The notes beneath the pieces are model-generated. The model was not told the origin of the DNA. It did no database searches and saw only the letters and a list, made by a program, of their open reading frames with translations. 64,000 bases of DNA. It comes from Parascedosporium putredinis (Eukaryota; Ascomycota; Sordariomycetes; Microascales; Microascaceae). This document shows, one piece after another, positions 12,861-25,033 of the stretch. Where the stretch lies: contig CASHTG010000001.1 of the NCBI GenBank assembly GCA_949357655.1, forward strand, positions 3,038,001 to 3,102,000, read 5' to 3'. How positions within the stretch are numbered: the stretch's first letter is position 1; every line of letters begins with the position of its first letter. Made by a program: the position numbers and the translations under genes.

Positions 12861-15800
12861 TCAAATGGTGGCATCAAGCTCCAACAACTTGATGGAGCGA
12901 TTGCTAGAGCGTGTTGAATATTGAATGTCGAACGAGAACAAACTGATCTCATGTGCGCCGTCTTAATATGTATTTGGGGCCTTGGGACCAACAGTGACAG
13001 AAGAAAAGGCGAAAACAACCTCTTGCCTCACTCTACATGGATTCTTCAAGACTTGCACGGCATTGCTGGGAGCTCACCGGGGAGACCAAGACTGACGCTC
13101 TTCTCCGGCCTCCACCATCAGCAGCATATTGGATTAAGCCTGACCGTGAACCTCCAAGTAATCCGCTAGGCATGGTACACCACCAACACAGTCAACCACC
13201 CGACTTTAAGGGGGTAGAGAAATTGAGCTTCGTGGAAAACACGCCCTCCCCCTCCCCTCGCCCCTCCCCTCATCCCCCAAAACTACAAAGTATCCATCAC
13301 GCTAGCGCTCACAGTTGTATGAATGCACTAGGCCTTCACTCTTCCAAGTCCACGTACACGTACCCGCCGAATTTAGGGATTTTTCTCTTTATCCGGCACG
13401 TGGGGTAATTTATCCGCAGTGTGAGGTGTGATTTTCGTTATTGTACCAAAGGACAAAGTATTAGTTTCCCTTCTCCCGAGCTGGGAAAGCGTCAGCGCGT
13501 CCCTTTTGTAGTCGGGAAGGATAGAAGCACCAGACCGAAGTTTCCATGTTCTCAATCTTTAGCTCTTTCTTCCGCTTACAGGAGAGGGAAGCACAAAAGC
13601 AGAGGCAGGCCAATAAAAATCAAATGGGGAGAGGAGAAAGAAAATAAAATAGAATAATAAAAGCGGAAAAAAGACAGCAAAGGTAGGACGAGGAGGGTGT
13701 CGTCAAAAACCCCCTTGGCGTGGTTGGTGGGTAGTCTAGCTGATTTCGGCTTCGCGAAGGGGAAGGAGACCTGAGATGTATCCGATAGTCAAATGGGTGG
13801 GCGTGCACACGCAACTGACACACCCTCACCGAGGGCAGAGGGCAGCCCTTGCCAGACGTCGAGAATGCTTTTTGCCCCATCATCGGCCATCAAAAGCGCC
13901 CGCCACGCTCGGTTTGCCAGGAACACTTCGCTTGAGAATCGACCCGCTCCCAGCCTTTCCCGATTCAGTGATGACCATTGACGAAAACCTCGTATCACTT
14001 CCGCTCTCCTCCAGGTTTTGGGGCCACTATAGCCCGAGGGCCTTACTCGACTGTCAAGCGAGGCCCATCCCCGCGGCATGAACCCCCGATATCGTTCGAG
14101 ATATAGTGTTCAATAGCAGCACCACACCTCCAAAGGGAGGTCAATAAACAGCGTCCACCTATTCTTCAATCTATTTCATAGTCCTCGTCCCGCACGGAAG
14201 GAAGAAAGAGGAGGGAAAAGAACCTGCGGAGGGGAGAGGGAGGGAGGGCGACATATCCCGTAAGACGCGGTGCAGGCAGCCCTCACCCGACAACTTTTCT
14301 GTCAGGTACAAGACGGGAATTGCTCGATTTGGACCTGGTTTTGGTGCACGGGGAGGACAGGAGAGAAAGGGGGCGAGGGGAGAAAAAAGTCGGCTTGATA
14401 GTAATACTTTCTCGTCTAAAGCAGCTTGACAGACCGGATCCATCATACCTGCCCATTTCCCGGATCGACGTCCCTAGTGCAGCAAAGCCCACCCAGCGCA
14501 CCCAGAACCCACCCACGCTCAAGATCAAACCGAGGTGAAGAGTCTTGCCGTTAGCGAGCGAGCGAGCCCCATCGACGTACCTTCTCTTCTCATCCCCTCT
14601 CCTTCGCCACCGCCATTCAATCGCGCTAGAAGGTGGTTTGGTTATCAGTAGTTTCGAGGTGCAAGGAAACTATTTCGTGGCCAGTGGCGTTGACAATCAA
14701 TAACATCCAATAGATCCATTGAATCTACGTATGTACGCTATGTGATGCTTGCAGAGACGAGAAAAAGACACGGGATCAACAAATCGAGAGGATCGCAAAG
14801 CTAGGACTAAATGGGCCATGGGAAACAGATCCAGCGCAATAAGCTTATGCACATGGATCCATGTATTCTTAGCAAGCCGAATGTTGTGCAGACTTTTAGA
14901 GGTCGACGGTCGAACAACACACAGCACACCTCCAGTGGGACGACATACATTAAGCATTGAATTGATCACACGATTAGGTCGTCCCCCACGTCCATGGTCT
15001 CGACAAGTGCTGGGCACCCTCATCCTTCACTGTATTAGTCGCTTGTTTAATGCATCCAGTGCTGGATGCACACTTTCGCGACTTACAAGACCCACCCACG
15101 GCCTTCAGATTGACAAAGGGATCCCGTCTAGGGTCGCAGTCGAGAAAACGTTGGAGGCTCAGGCGGGCGAGCCAGCCAAGCACCCGCCAGCTCCGCCTCT
15201 ACTAAACTACCAACTACTAAACGGGTTCCGCCCATTGTCCCTTCCCTTCAAGTGCGGCAGAGAGTGTGATGGTCCCCGGAAGGAGTGACTGGGGTCGCTA
15301 TTCCGTGCCCACTGGTCAGCCACTATCGAAGGCTCGACGAGGGAACAGCATTTGAGGACCTGTCAATGTGTGATTTAAACATCAATTAGACCACCACTCG
15401 ATGCGCTCAATGCAAGGACAACACATATCCCGCGAGCAGTTAGAAGTGAAATGCAAGAGAGGCGACTTTACTCAATGTTTCTTTTTAACTCTTCCTCGTC
15501 CTTTCCTTACTCAATTGAAACCATTATATTATTACAAGGGGTGAACGGAGAAGACAAGGCATGGATTAGACGATATTGTATTGTGAATCGGCCTTCGAAT
15601 TTGGGCTTCCGCTTTGTTGCTTTCCTGGTAGCCTTCTCCAATGAGGAGCTGGTGAACCGATAGCGGCAAATCGTGTCGGTCGGTCGTGGTTGCGCGTACG
15701 TCCAAATAAGGAAGACGCCGCGGCGCAGGCACACGGGATGGGAGGGTAATATCTGGGTCAGGAGCCTGGAACTGGGCACGGCGGACGGAGGGCTTGCATG

Positions 15801-17461
15801 TGGGGAGCGGGCGAGGAGGACAAAGGGGAGAGGGGGATGGGGTGGAGAGAGCGCAAACGAGTTCCGTAATCCAGTACAGGAATGCGAAAGCGACGAGAGA
15901 ATCCTCGTCGGCTTCCTGCCACAAGAGAGACGAGAGAAAATAAGAGCGGTGCCTGGGGGCCAGCGGCAATGGATTATCACTCATCCGAAGGAAAACCGGT
16001 CCTGTTGCCGGCTGAGTGTGAGGACACTTCATATGGAAGCTGGGCGTAGGATCCTACCAGCACACCGTTCCACGAGCAAACCAAAGCCCCGCCCCCTCCC
16101 TGCGAGAACCAAGTCGGCAAGGGCTCCCGTTAATAACTGTCCGCCGCCACTCGGTACCGCGCTTGGGCGGTGGGGTTGTCAATCGAGACAGCAAAGGCCC
16201 TGCAATCAAGTTTATGAGGCGTAAGCCACTTGTGGAAGAAGAGGGGAATAAGAATGGGTGGATTGATTGATTGTTTGTCTAGGCACAAGGGAGACAGGTG
16301 GGCGAGTGGACCAACCTCAGCCCTGGAAAGGGGAACTCGCTGGCGATCACGGGTGGCGGCGGCTGGGGCTCTCGGCCGTGGCGCGAGACTCAGCTCGAGC
16401 CAGGACCGAAAGGTTTTGCTGTTCTAAGGCATCTATCTATCCATTGGATGCATTAGATGGAGGTGCCAAAGATTAGTTGGTTGTAATAAATTTAATGTCA
16501 TCTTGGGATCCAAGAGAATGTGATGCATCATTGCCCAATTCAGAAGAATACAATACTTGGGAATTGGGTCATGAGGTGCCTGGAAATTTGGGAGCGGCTA
16601 GCCTCGCCCCTTCGTCCGCGCTCGTCGTCATCTGCTATCGGCGCCTTGCACGTTGAAATCAAGGCGTCCGGTCTTCCGGAGGCCCTTTGGGGGAGACGAA
16701 AGGGAGGGACGCACCAAAATCCTGCCAGCGAGCCAATAAATTGAGAGCGCGGCTTCTCTTGTGTGGAAAAGGCTGGGTGTGGCAGCTCCCTGCCCTGGGC
16801 CTTCATCTGTGAGGTTCAATGTATGGTCAAAAAGGTTGTCTTCACATGCAGCCTGCCACACTTGAATTGTCAAGCTCGTTTCGGTTTCAGTGCCACCAAC
16901 CCGCGTGTCCTAAAGTGGCACCCCGGAACCGCCACGCATTGAAACATGAAACCATGGAAGCACGTCACTGGCTACGATGCCCGATAATAATGGGTGGTGG
17001 ATTGGGAGAGGTTGGGAACCATGGGCCGGTGGTACGCGAAAGCCTGCCATTCCGTCCCCGCGTGTCCAACAGCTTCGAGTCTCGCATGCCCGGAGAGTTT
17101 GTCCATGCTTCTTGTGCGAGGCGTACAACTCGCATCCATGCCAGATACCACGTGGATATAAGGCAGAAAAAAGCAATCGGTCATCGCATCAAGCTTACAC
17201 CGAGGGAGGTGGACGAAGGGGGATAAACGATCAGCACCTCGGATGTTACTCTCCATAACCACACGTTCTTAATTAGAGGAGACGGGCAAGAGACCCGGGG
17301 CACCCAGTTGACAGGTGACACAAGGCCGGAGTACGCGGGTCTCCTGGGGGACCAACCAGGTGTGAGAGATTGAGGACAGCACCATACGCTATACGCTCGA
17401 TGCATTAAGATTCTCTGAGGGAGTGAGGTCTCTGCGTGCTCGTGTGCGAGCGTGTGCGTGC

Positions 17462-17496
17462 GTGTGTGTGTGTGTGTATGTGTGTGCGTGTGTGTA
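17462..17496. repeat. (TG)n microsatellite, interrupted
   Basis: Mostly GT/TG dinucleotides interrupted by single A or C changes, flanked by further GTGC-rich sequence. Non-coding. Confidence 0.85.
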
Positions 17497-20400
17497 TCTG
17501 CATCTGCGCGTGCGTGCCTGGACAGACATGTGGTGTGCCTGGGCTTTCACTCTCCGTCCAGCTTCCTCAAGAGCCAATTGCCCGGAATAGTTTCCAAGCA
17601 CACGGATATGCCCGCGAACGGCTGATAACTATCTGAAGTGTCCGCGGGAGAAAGGGTGACCAAGGCGCTGAAGGGATCGGAATTAGCCCGCTTTGTCGCT
17701 ATATTACAATATGCGGTCCGCCACCGCTCACGGTGCTTCAAAAGGAGATTCCTCTTCAGTCGATTCAATTAATAAAGTAGAATTAATGCTTGAGGAACAG
17801 TTTCCCCTTTTCTACAAAGTATGTTTGTGTTTGTGCGGAAGACTAGAACGATGAAGAATTGGCAGTGTACATTCGTGGATCAATGGCTTTCATTTACATG
17901 CTGGCCTACCCTCCCCTCCCTTTCGCCTTCTTTTTGGGTGAAGGGTAATAGAAGAAACAAAAATTGGCTGGTACGCTAACTCTGGCTTGTTAGTCTGGTG
18001 GTCCATCGACATTGACGGATTAATTGGTCAATTATAAGTTTGGGGATGGACTGGGAGACCTACTCCCCAAACTCCAAGGATCCGACATCCTCCACAAAAT
18101 CTTTGCCCTTGCTCAACATGCACCGATCATTGCAGACACAGCATCAGGCAGGTTTGCGTCTCCAAATCCGCTCGCTTAACCGCTTCCCTCGTTATCCGTG
18201 AGCACACACTGCCACCCGGTCCCCTTCAAAGCCGTCTCTCCTTCGAGAGACCAAGACCCGGGTTAAGCAACCCTGAGCAGAATCAAGGATGCAATTCGAT
18301 AGCTTGTAATTATCATTCAATGCATGGCCCCCGACTTTCTCATCTGAGCGGCCAAGTAAGCGACTCTGATGCCTCAACAGAATCAGAGGTCGATCCTATT
18401 CTTAGTTCTTGCTTCTCTTGACGAGTAGAGCGGGAGGAGATTAATATCGTACTCTTTCTTCCACTTCGATCCGAATTGGGTCCAGTTGGGGTGTCCAGCT
18501 GACTGAACATGCCGCTCCCTAGCTCCTTGCTCCGCATTGTGGCGATGGGAGCGCATTGAGCTCGAACTGCTGCTTTGCAAAGGAAGGCGGCTCATGATCA
18601 AGCAGCTAGGCGATACCTTGTCTAGGCAAGAATCAACAACGATAAGCATCATGCAATTCTGAATACTATTGATGTATACATTTTGACCGAGCGATCGATT
18701 GCTTGCAAGCTTGGGTTCGGGAGTGTGGGAGGGCCATTAACTGAGTGGGTGCGATACTTGTCGCAGCACCTGCTGTGGCCTTTCACGGCACTTGTTTTCT
18801 TTTCCTCTTTATTTTTCTTGTTTGCCTCATCTTTAAGTGTACCCACGTCAACATCGGGCCTGACACGATCGAAGGCAAGTACCGACTTCCATTCTTCTTT
18901 CCCCGTTCTTTCCTCTTCTTCTTATTCTTCCATTATCCAAAGCCGAAGCATGGTTAAAGTTTCAACGTCGCAACGGCCACGATAAGGCTGATGCGCATGT
19001 CTCTAGAACAATTCAAGACGGAGCAAAAGCGCGCGATGGCACATTGCGGAGGCAGTAGTCCTCGACCCAGCGTTTCGTGCCGAGGATCAGAAGGCAAGCA
19101 AAGGCACAGCTTCCTCGGCGAGTTTGCCTGTTTCCCTTCGTTGAACCTCAAGAGAATGACCTGGATCGGTACATGCATGCCTGAGAACAAATGTGATGTG
19201 GTAAGCTAGAGCCCGAGGAGGGTCACACGGAGAGGGGGTGGGTCAACGAGGGTTTTCGTTCGCGAATAATACAGTCTCAGCAAAACGCATTTCCACCAGT
19301 CGGTGGGGTTCGATGGTGACGGTGAATGCCAGATGAGGGAAACAAAAAGACACCCTTTGAGGGGAGTTCCGGTCCGACACCCGGCCAAGCTGGAACGCCT
19401 TTCCGGCCATCCACCTCCAGCCAATCATATGCCTTCGTTTGATTACAACATTGGGGTTCAGGAAGCAGCAGGCACGCATGGGTTCTCAAAAGGCGTCGCA
19501 TTTCATTTACGCGCAGCGCGACATCTCGGCCCATGGCAGGGCGCCCTGGGACTGAACAAAATGCAAGAAGTGGTCAAATGACCACTGCCCATTTGAGGTT
19601 CAGTGTCTAAGTCGAGGTCAAGCCATTCACTCCCATCACTCTCTGTCCCAATCTTTTCTCTTCTTTTCCTTTTTTTTTCTTCTTTTTCTGAAAGACTGCG
19701 TAATGGAGGGAAGGGCAGGAAATGAACTGGATAGGGTAGGGGAATGGACTTCCTGGGTGAGCAATGAGGGTGGCCGTGCCCGTTGTCACATTGATCAAAT
19801 GCTTGGAATGGCGAGTCCGAGGAGTGCGCCCGCTTGGGAGCTTGTTGGCCGTCACAGCACTGTTGAGGGAGAGGACTCTGCCGTGCAATCCACCAGTGCC
19901 AGGCTTGGATCTATGGATGTGCGCTGTGTGTCGTAGTTTGCTCCTACCCTGGGGCCGTTTTGTGGTGCGGTCTTTGATAGACGTAAGCGCAGCGAGCAGG
20001 TATGAATGTTTCATTGCTCTCAATGACGGCCTCTGACTGACGGATATGCACCTCGTCCTGCTGTGACCCCCTCCTTCTCGTTGCTTTCTCGGCCGTTAGT
20101 ACATGAATTAAGACCACAACAAGCTCCTCCAAGTAAATTGTCCGAACACCCCCAACGAAAGAAAACCCTTGTCTGCAACACGCCAATCCCATTCTCTTGT
20201 GCAAGATTACTTACGGGCGAACGGATTATTAGCTAGGGCCGACTCTTACACCCAATATCCAGCATGGATGTTTTAAGCCCAAGGCAGAGGCTCTGAAGGG
20301 CTCTCAAGGAGAAGGGGGTACCTGAGTTGGCAAAGCACCAAAGCACAGCGGTTTTCTCCGCACATGCCCCGATTAGGCCTAAGGGCAATGCAAGAAAATT

Positions 20401-20683
20401 AATCCGGAGCGATGTGAACAGCCGTCGCATTCGGGAGTGTCCATGGGAGCGAGGCAGACCAAGAGCATTCATTGTCTCCTTGAGGCTTGAAGCCAATCCC
20501 CTCCCGAAGCGAAGCGACTCCTCGATATGAAGAGTGTGTCCCTGTTATCCTATGCCATTGGTCTCTTGGTAAGGTCGCTACTACCGATCCTTGAGAATTG
20601 TTCGTTTGGTGGCCGATCCCTAGTCACCTCTGCAACCTCACAACCTAGACTTCTCTGCAGCAGGATGTAGACAGAAAAGAGGC

Positions 20684-20702
20684 AAAAAAAAAAAAAAAAA
20701 AA
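20684..20702. repeat. A19 homopolymer
   Basis: An uninterrupted run of 19 A in non-coding DNA. There is no adjacent open frame or target-site duplication that would mark a retroposed sequence. Confidence 0.9.
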
Positions 20703-21886
20703 GACATCTTCTAGAGTATTGAGAGAAGCGGTGGGGGGGAAAGGGGGGTACGCGTCACGTCGACAATCTATCCATCGGGCAATAAACGAGGTCATAAAAC
20801 TCTCCGACTTTCTTGGAAGCGTATATTGGTGGGCGTTGAAGGGATGGATCTTCGTTGATATTCGTCAAACTCCCACAAGGCCTAACGACCTCGAGTTGAA
20901 TGCTGTATCAGTCCATATGCCCGATCTGATGTCTTCAATGTTCCTTCCTGACCTCCTTAATCAAGGGCCTGAATGATTTGATGGGACCAGGTTGTGGTCG
21001 GGACGAACCATCGCCCGTCTTCAATGGGCCACATGTCTTTTAGAGAGGTGACAAAATATTAATTAGCGGACGGATACCCCTTCTCGTCCCTTGCTCCTCT
21101 ATACTTGAGATATGCTAACTCGGGAGGCCGACTACCCCGGCTGATACCGAAAGCACATATACGTGAGCGTCCGGCACCCTTCCAAGGCTGGGCTAGCTCG
21201 ATTTTTATTCTTCTTCCTTTGCTGGAGAGGGCGACCAAGGCGGCGAAGGCACGTTAGATTGTAATTCAGTCTTAATACTTGGTCAACCGTGGACGGTGGA
21301 AGCGGGTTGATGCAAATGAAGAACGGCGTGTGGCGTCCACCATTCGATTTGACAGAACGATCTGACAGAAGACAGAAAAGGCGGATTAAGAAGTGACCTA
21401 ATCCAAAAAGAACTCCACTACCTACATGTACCATTTTGGCCTGCCGGGTCCGGTCTGGACGCACACCAGCAAAGAAGCCATTCGGCACTGGTCGCCTGAC
21501 ACGCTGGAAGCCCTTTCCTTAGTACTATCACGATTGACAAACAGCTGGACTAACATCGTCGTATCCACAACCTCACCGACAAATCATACTGGCCGGCGAT
21601 CCCCTCCGCTTTGCATTTCGTCACAGCTGCCCGTCTTATTCTTGCCCCTTTAGTTTTTGTTGCTCCCAGGTGTTACAGTGGTTCCCACCCTCCAGGCATC
21701 TTTGGGGAGAGGGGGCATTGTGGGGCAGTGCAGAGAAAGTACGAAGTAGCTCGCTAGCCCTTTGAAAGGGACTTGGAGTACCCCGTTGTCTGCATGAGGG
21801 TGAGTGAATAGGTTCCTTGTGGGGGTTTGGAGGCTCTGTAAGATTCCCACGAAGAAGAGAAAAAGGACGCGAGACAGAAGAGAATG

Positions 21887-21903
21887 AAAAAAAAAAAAAA
21901 AAA
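21887..21903. repeat. A17 homopolymer
   Basis: Seventeen consecutive A followed by an A/G-rich tract, in non-coding DNA. Confidence 0.9.
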
Positions 21904-24900
21904 GAGAGAAAAAAAGGAGTAAAAACTGGTTGCCCTTGCATTCTTCCCATCTTCCATTCATCTTATCATCGCGTTAAAGAGAAACATGGAGCTTTTAAAA
22001 TGATTCGTCGCGAACTTCAAATCAGCTTGGGACTGAATATTACAGAGAAACCCATTCAACTTCTAAGGACGCTAAACAAAAAGACCCACTAGAGATGGGC
22101 TGCATTCGATCCCAGGCTGGCTCTTCGACAACGGGCACGCTAAGCTCGCTGGCTCGATGAAAGCTAGCCGATCATAGATCCTTTCTAGCGCGGGTACATC
22201 TGAGAAGGGAGGGTAACCCACTGAAAATGCCTAGGTCATGCCGATGCTGAGGCATTGTCCTCCTTCTCGATGATGCGTTTGCTTGCACCTCCGAGCCCAT
22301 GAACCGGAGGATTTGATGGTGGCGTGGAGCTCAAGTGGAGCGGACTTTACGCAATGAATTCTCCTTGGGTACCATAGATAGAGACTGGCCCACCACCAAT
22401 TTCCTCTCAGAGCCAAAAACCCCTGCCCGACCTGCCACTCAGGAGTGCAACGCTTCCACCCACCCACCACGAAAAGTTTCTAGTGACCTTCTTCTCCGAC
22501 CCCAGCGGGCAAAAGGGCTCCATCAAACTAGCGAGGGCGCAGGTGGAGAAACCTGCGCGATGGAGCAAAAGAAAGGAGGAGAAGTGATGGGATGGAGCAA
22601 GTCTTGTGTTATAATACGGACAGGGCCATGATTCTCTCCTCTTCCCTCCCCCGGTTCTCTTGCTAGTTCTCGTAATACCCCACCGGAGGTAATAAGAAAA
22701 AGAAAGAGAGAAAAAATTCACCGAAGCCCGCGCAGCCAAGTCAGGGAACATCACGAGAAGAAACATTGAAAACAGTAAACCCGCCAGTCTCTACAAGACC
22801 TCTCGGACAGCGAGCATTGAACCTCTGTTCTCTGAGCAGCAAGCGATTACCGAGTGCCCTCGAAGTCTTGTTTCGCCGCCACTCACTCACCCACCATTTG
22901 CGATCCCGTGTTAACCCTCCGCCTGGGGCTCCTCGGCGTCTTATATATTAAATCTTGCAATTTAAATGCGAGAGGCGATATTGCTTTGATGAGAAAGGGG
23001 ACTTCCTCCCAGACGTCGGCCAACCACACCCATCGCCCAGCTCACAACCTGCTTCGCTGCTGAGCACGCGGTACCTTGCACTCGTCCGGCCGCCGGAAAC
23101 AAGTTGAACGATCCGTATGAGGAATCGCGGACTATCGCCGAATCTATCCGAAAAGGCATTGGGTTTTTATTTTCTTGATAATCCGCACTCTCACATCTCA
23201 CTCCTAAACACACTGAGCGGCAGGGGCGACCATATTCTCTCATTCTCTGGTCCTATTAATTGAAACCCGACGCCTCCTACTCTAGCTTTGAATCAAGCCC
23301 GGCATCATCCCCCATATTCCTCCTTCTGAAAACGACCTAGTGTATGAGAAGAAGAGTGGGAAGGAAGGAAAGAAGAAAAGGGAAAAGAAGCAGAAGAAGA
23401 GGAGAAGCAGAAGAACAAGCGGGACCCGACAAGCACTCGACGCTGCAATAACACCGCTCCTAAGCACCAGCACCACCGAGACGTTGCCTCCCCATCGCCC
23501 CAACTGAGACGAGGCGGCGCGCTCCTGACAGAGAGACCTTGAAAGCAAAGGACAGCACTGGCGAAGCGGCGCTCCCCGACCTGACGACCAAACGACGGCC
23601 TCTTTGCGAACCCAGAGGCTCACCACACCTGAACTCTGCGTCCGGTCTCAGTTTCTGCAGGCCCGAACCAAACCCGACGAAGCCGTTGCTCACTCCTGGC
23701 CTAGCTTCCGGGTTTCTTTTTTTTTTTTTCTTCTTTTTTCCCTGCTCTCTGCCGGGCATTGGCTCTGCATCCTGATCCCCAAAACTCCATTTTCCAGAAC
23801 AACGATCACCTGGAAGGAGGGGCTCGGAAGGAAGTGTGTGATACACTGCTCCGAAAGATTATCAACATCCCCACGGAAGTTGCCCGGTATGTGCCTGCCG
23901 TTGTTTCTCTTTTCTCTTCTTGCATCTCGTACCTTATGCCCGAGTCGCACACACATGCACACGCACACACGCCATGTGTTCCCCACTCACTGATCAATTG
24001 GGAGGATCGACTGCGCTGTGTCTGGCCCAGGATGGGTGGTACGGGCGGAGCGACATCCAGTTCCTCCTCATTCAGAGGACCCTCGTGCTATTGGGCAGGG
24101 GCCAGCGCCTCGACCTACGGGCCACACCTTCCCACCTTCCAGCGTACACCCTCCTGACGTGCCTGCCACTTCGGCCCACCCCCGCCTCCTGCCCTCCTGC
24201 CTTCCCCCTGGTCTGGGAATCCCCGAATCCCCCCCTTCCTTCTCCTCCCTCTCCAACACTCTTCACTCCTCCCCCGGTCATCTATCCCGTTCTCCTTGAG
24301 ACACCCCCTCACGCCATCGCCCACACCCCCTGACTTGCACCCATACCCCGCCATCCCATCTAAACTACACGACCCTGGACGACACCCATCAATATCGAGC
24401 ATACTGCTCGTACCAGAGTTTAGAGATTCACACGGGCGCTGGAAGGGCCGCAAGACGTTCCGTTCCCCCAACAGCGCGAGTCTCCACCTTCTCCGCCGTG
24501 CACGCTGCCTCGCTGTTTGGTTCCTGTTAATGCTTCCTCTGGATTCTCGCTCCGTCATGCTTAATGCCCACCTTAAATCCATCCTTCTCTGGCCTTTCCC
24601 CACAAAATGACACATCGGTCCGTTCAAGTACCGCATACTGGGTCCTTGCAGTTGTGTATAGGGTGGAGCCAGCTCTCCGTCCATCCCGTCCTCGCCAAGT
24701 GGTGAGAGAGAGATAAAGATACAAAATCCCCCTCCACTTCTCGTCTCCATCATCTCGACATTTTCAAGCTATCCTCTCCCTTCATTCATTATATCCACTC
24801 GAGACATCACACATCCTCCAAGGCGTCGCTGACCCTACACTTCAACCAACTTCTTGCATTCGTTTGGAGTCAGCCACCTCGTCTTCACAAGCTTGTGCTT

Positions 24901-24912
24901 TGCAACCTTCTC

Positions 24913-24930
24913 ATGAACATCTTCGTTTAA
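24913..24930 (+). promoter_or_regulatory. Short upstream open reading frame (MNIFV) in the presumed XYR1 leader
   Basis: An ATG opens a five-codon frame ending in TAA, 103 nt before the XYR1 start codon. The surrounding 24.75-25.03 kb is pyrimidine-rich and looks like a fungal 5' leader. If transcribed and not spliced out, this uORF could lower XYR1 translation. The transcript start is not visible from sequence. Confidence 0.35.
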
Positions 24931-25033
24931 GGACTCGTCTCCTACCGCCCTAATATTTTCCCCGACTAACCTGTGCAAATCGGTCAAGCTGTCGCCCCAA
25001 TCTAATATACCGATTTTCCCCTCTCCGGACAAC

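Larger units (their letters stand above)
3634..25033. other. 21.4-kb gene-free region upstream of XYR1
   Basis: I read both strands for protein families, tRNA, 5S rRNA and transposon features and found none I can support. The frames present are short, overlap on both strands, lack splice logic and match nothing I recognise. Contents include pyrimidine-rich tracts, a (GA)n run at 12842-12860, a (TG)n tract at 17462-17496, A19 at 20684-20702, A17 at 21887-21903, several TACATGTA octamers (8736, 11711, 21423) and several GGATCCAT octamers (4204, 12000, 12010, 14855). The last few hundred bases are presumably the XYR1 promoter and leader. The region could hide long non-coding RNAs or lineage-specific genes, which sequence alone does not show. 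Confidence 0.5.

Noticed and set aside
15507..16224. Overlapping 157-183 codon frames on both strands
   Set aside because: Compositional mirror frames with no motif; neither strand shows a credible start, intron or domain.
17462..17496. Possible CRISPR-like or satellite array
   Set aside because: It is a simple dinucleotide repeat without spacers; no repeat-spacer structure exists anywhere in the window, and the genome is eukaryotic.
20684..21903. Poly-A tracts as tails of retroposed elements
   Set aside because: No reverse-transcriptase-like frame, no target-site duplication and no recognisable element body upstream.
24115..24753. 212-codon minus-strand open frame just upstream of XYR1
   Set aside because: No recognisable domain, low-complexity Arg/Gly-rich reading opposite a pyrimidine-rich promoter stretch; open on other frames too, as expected for biased composition.
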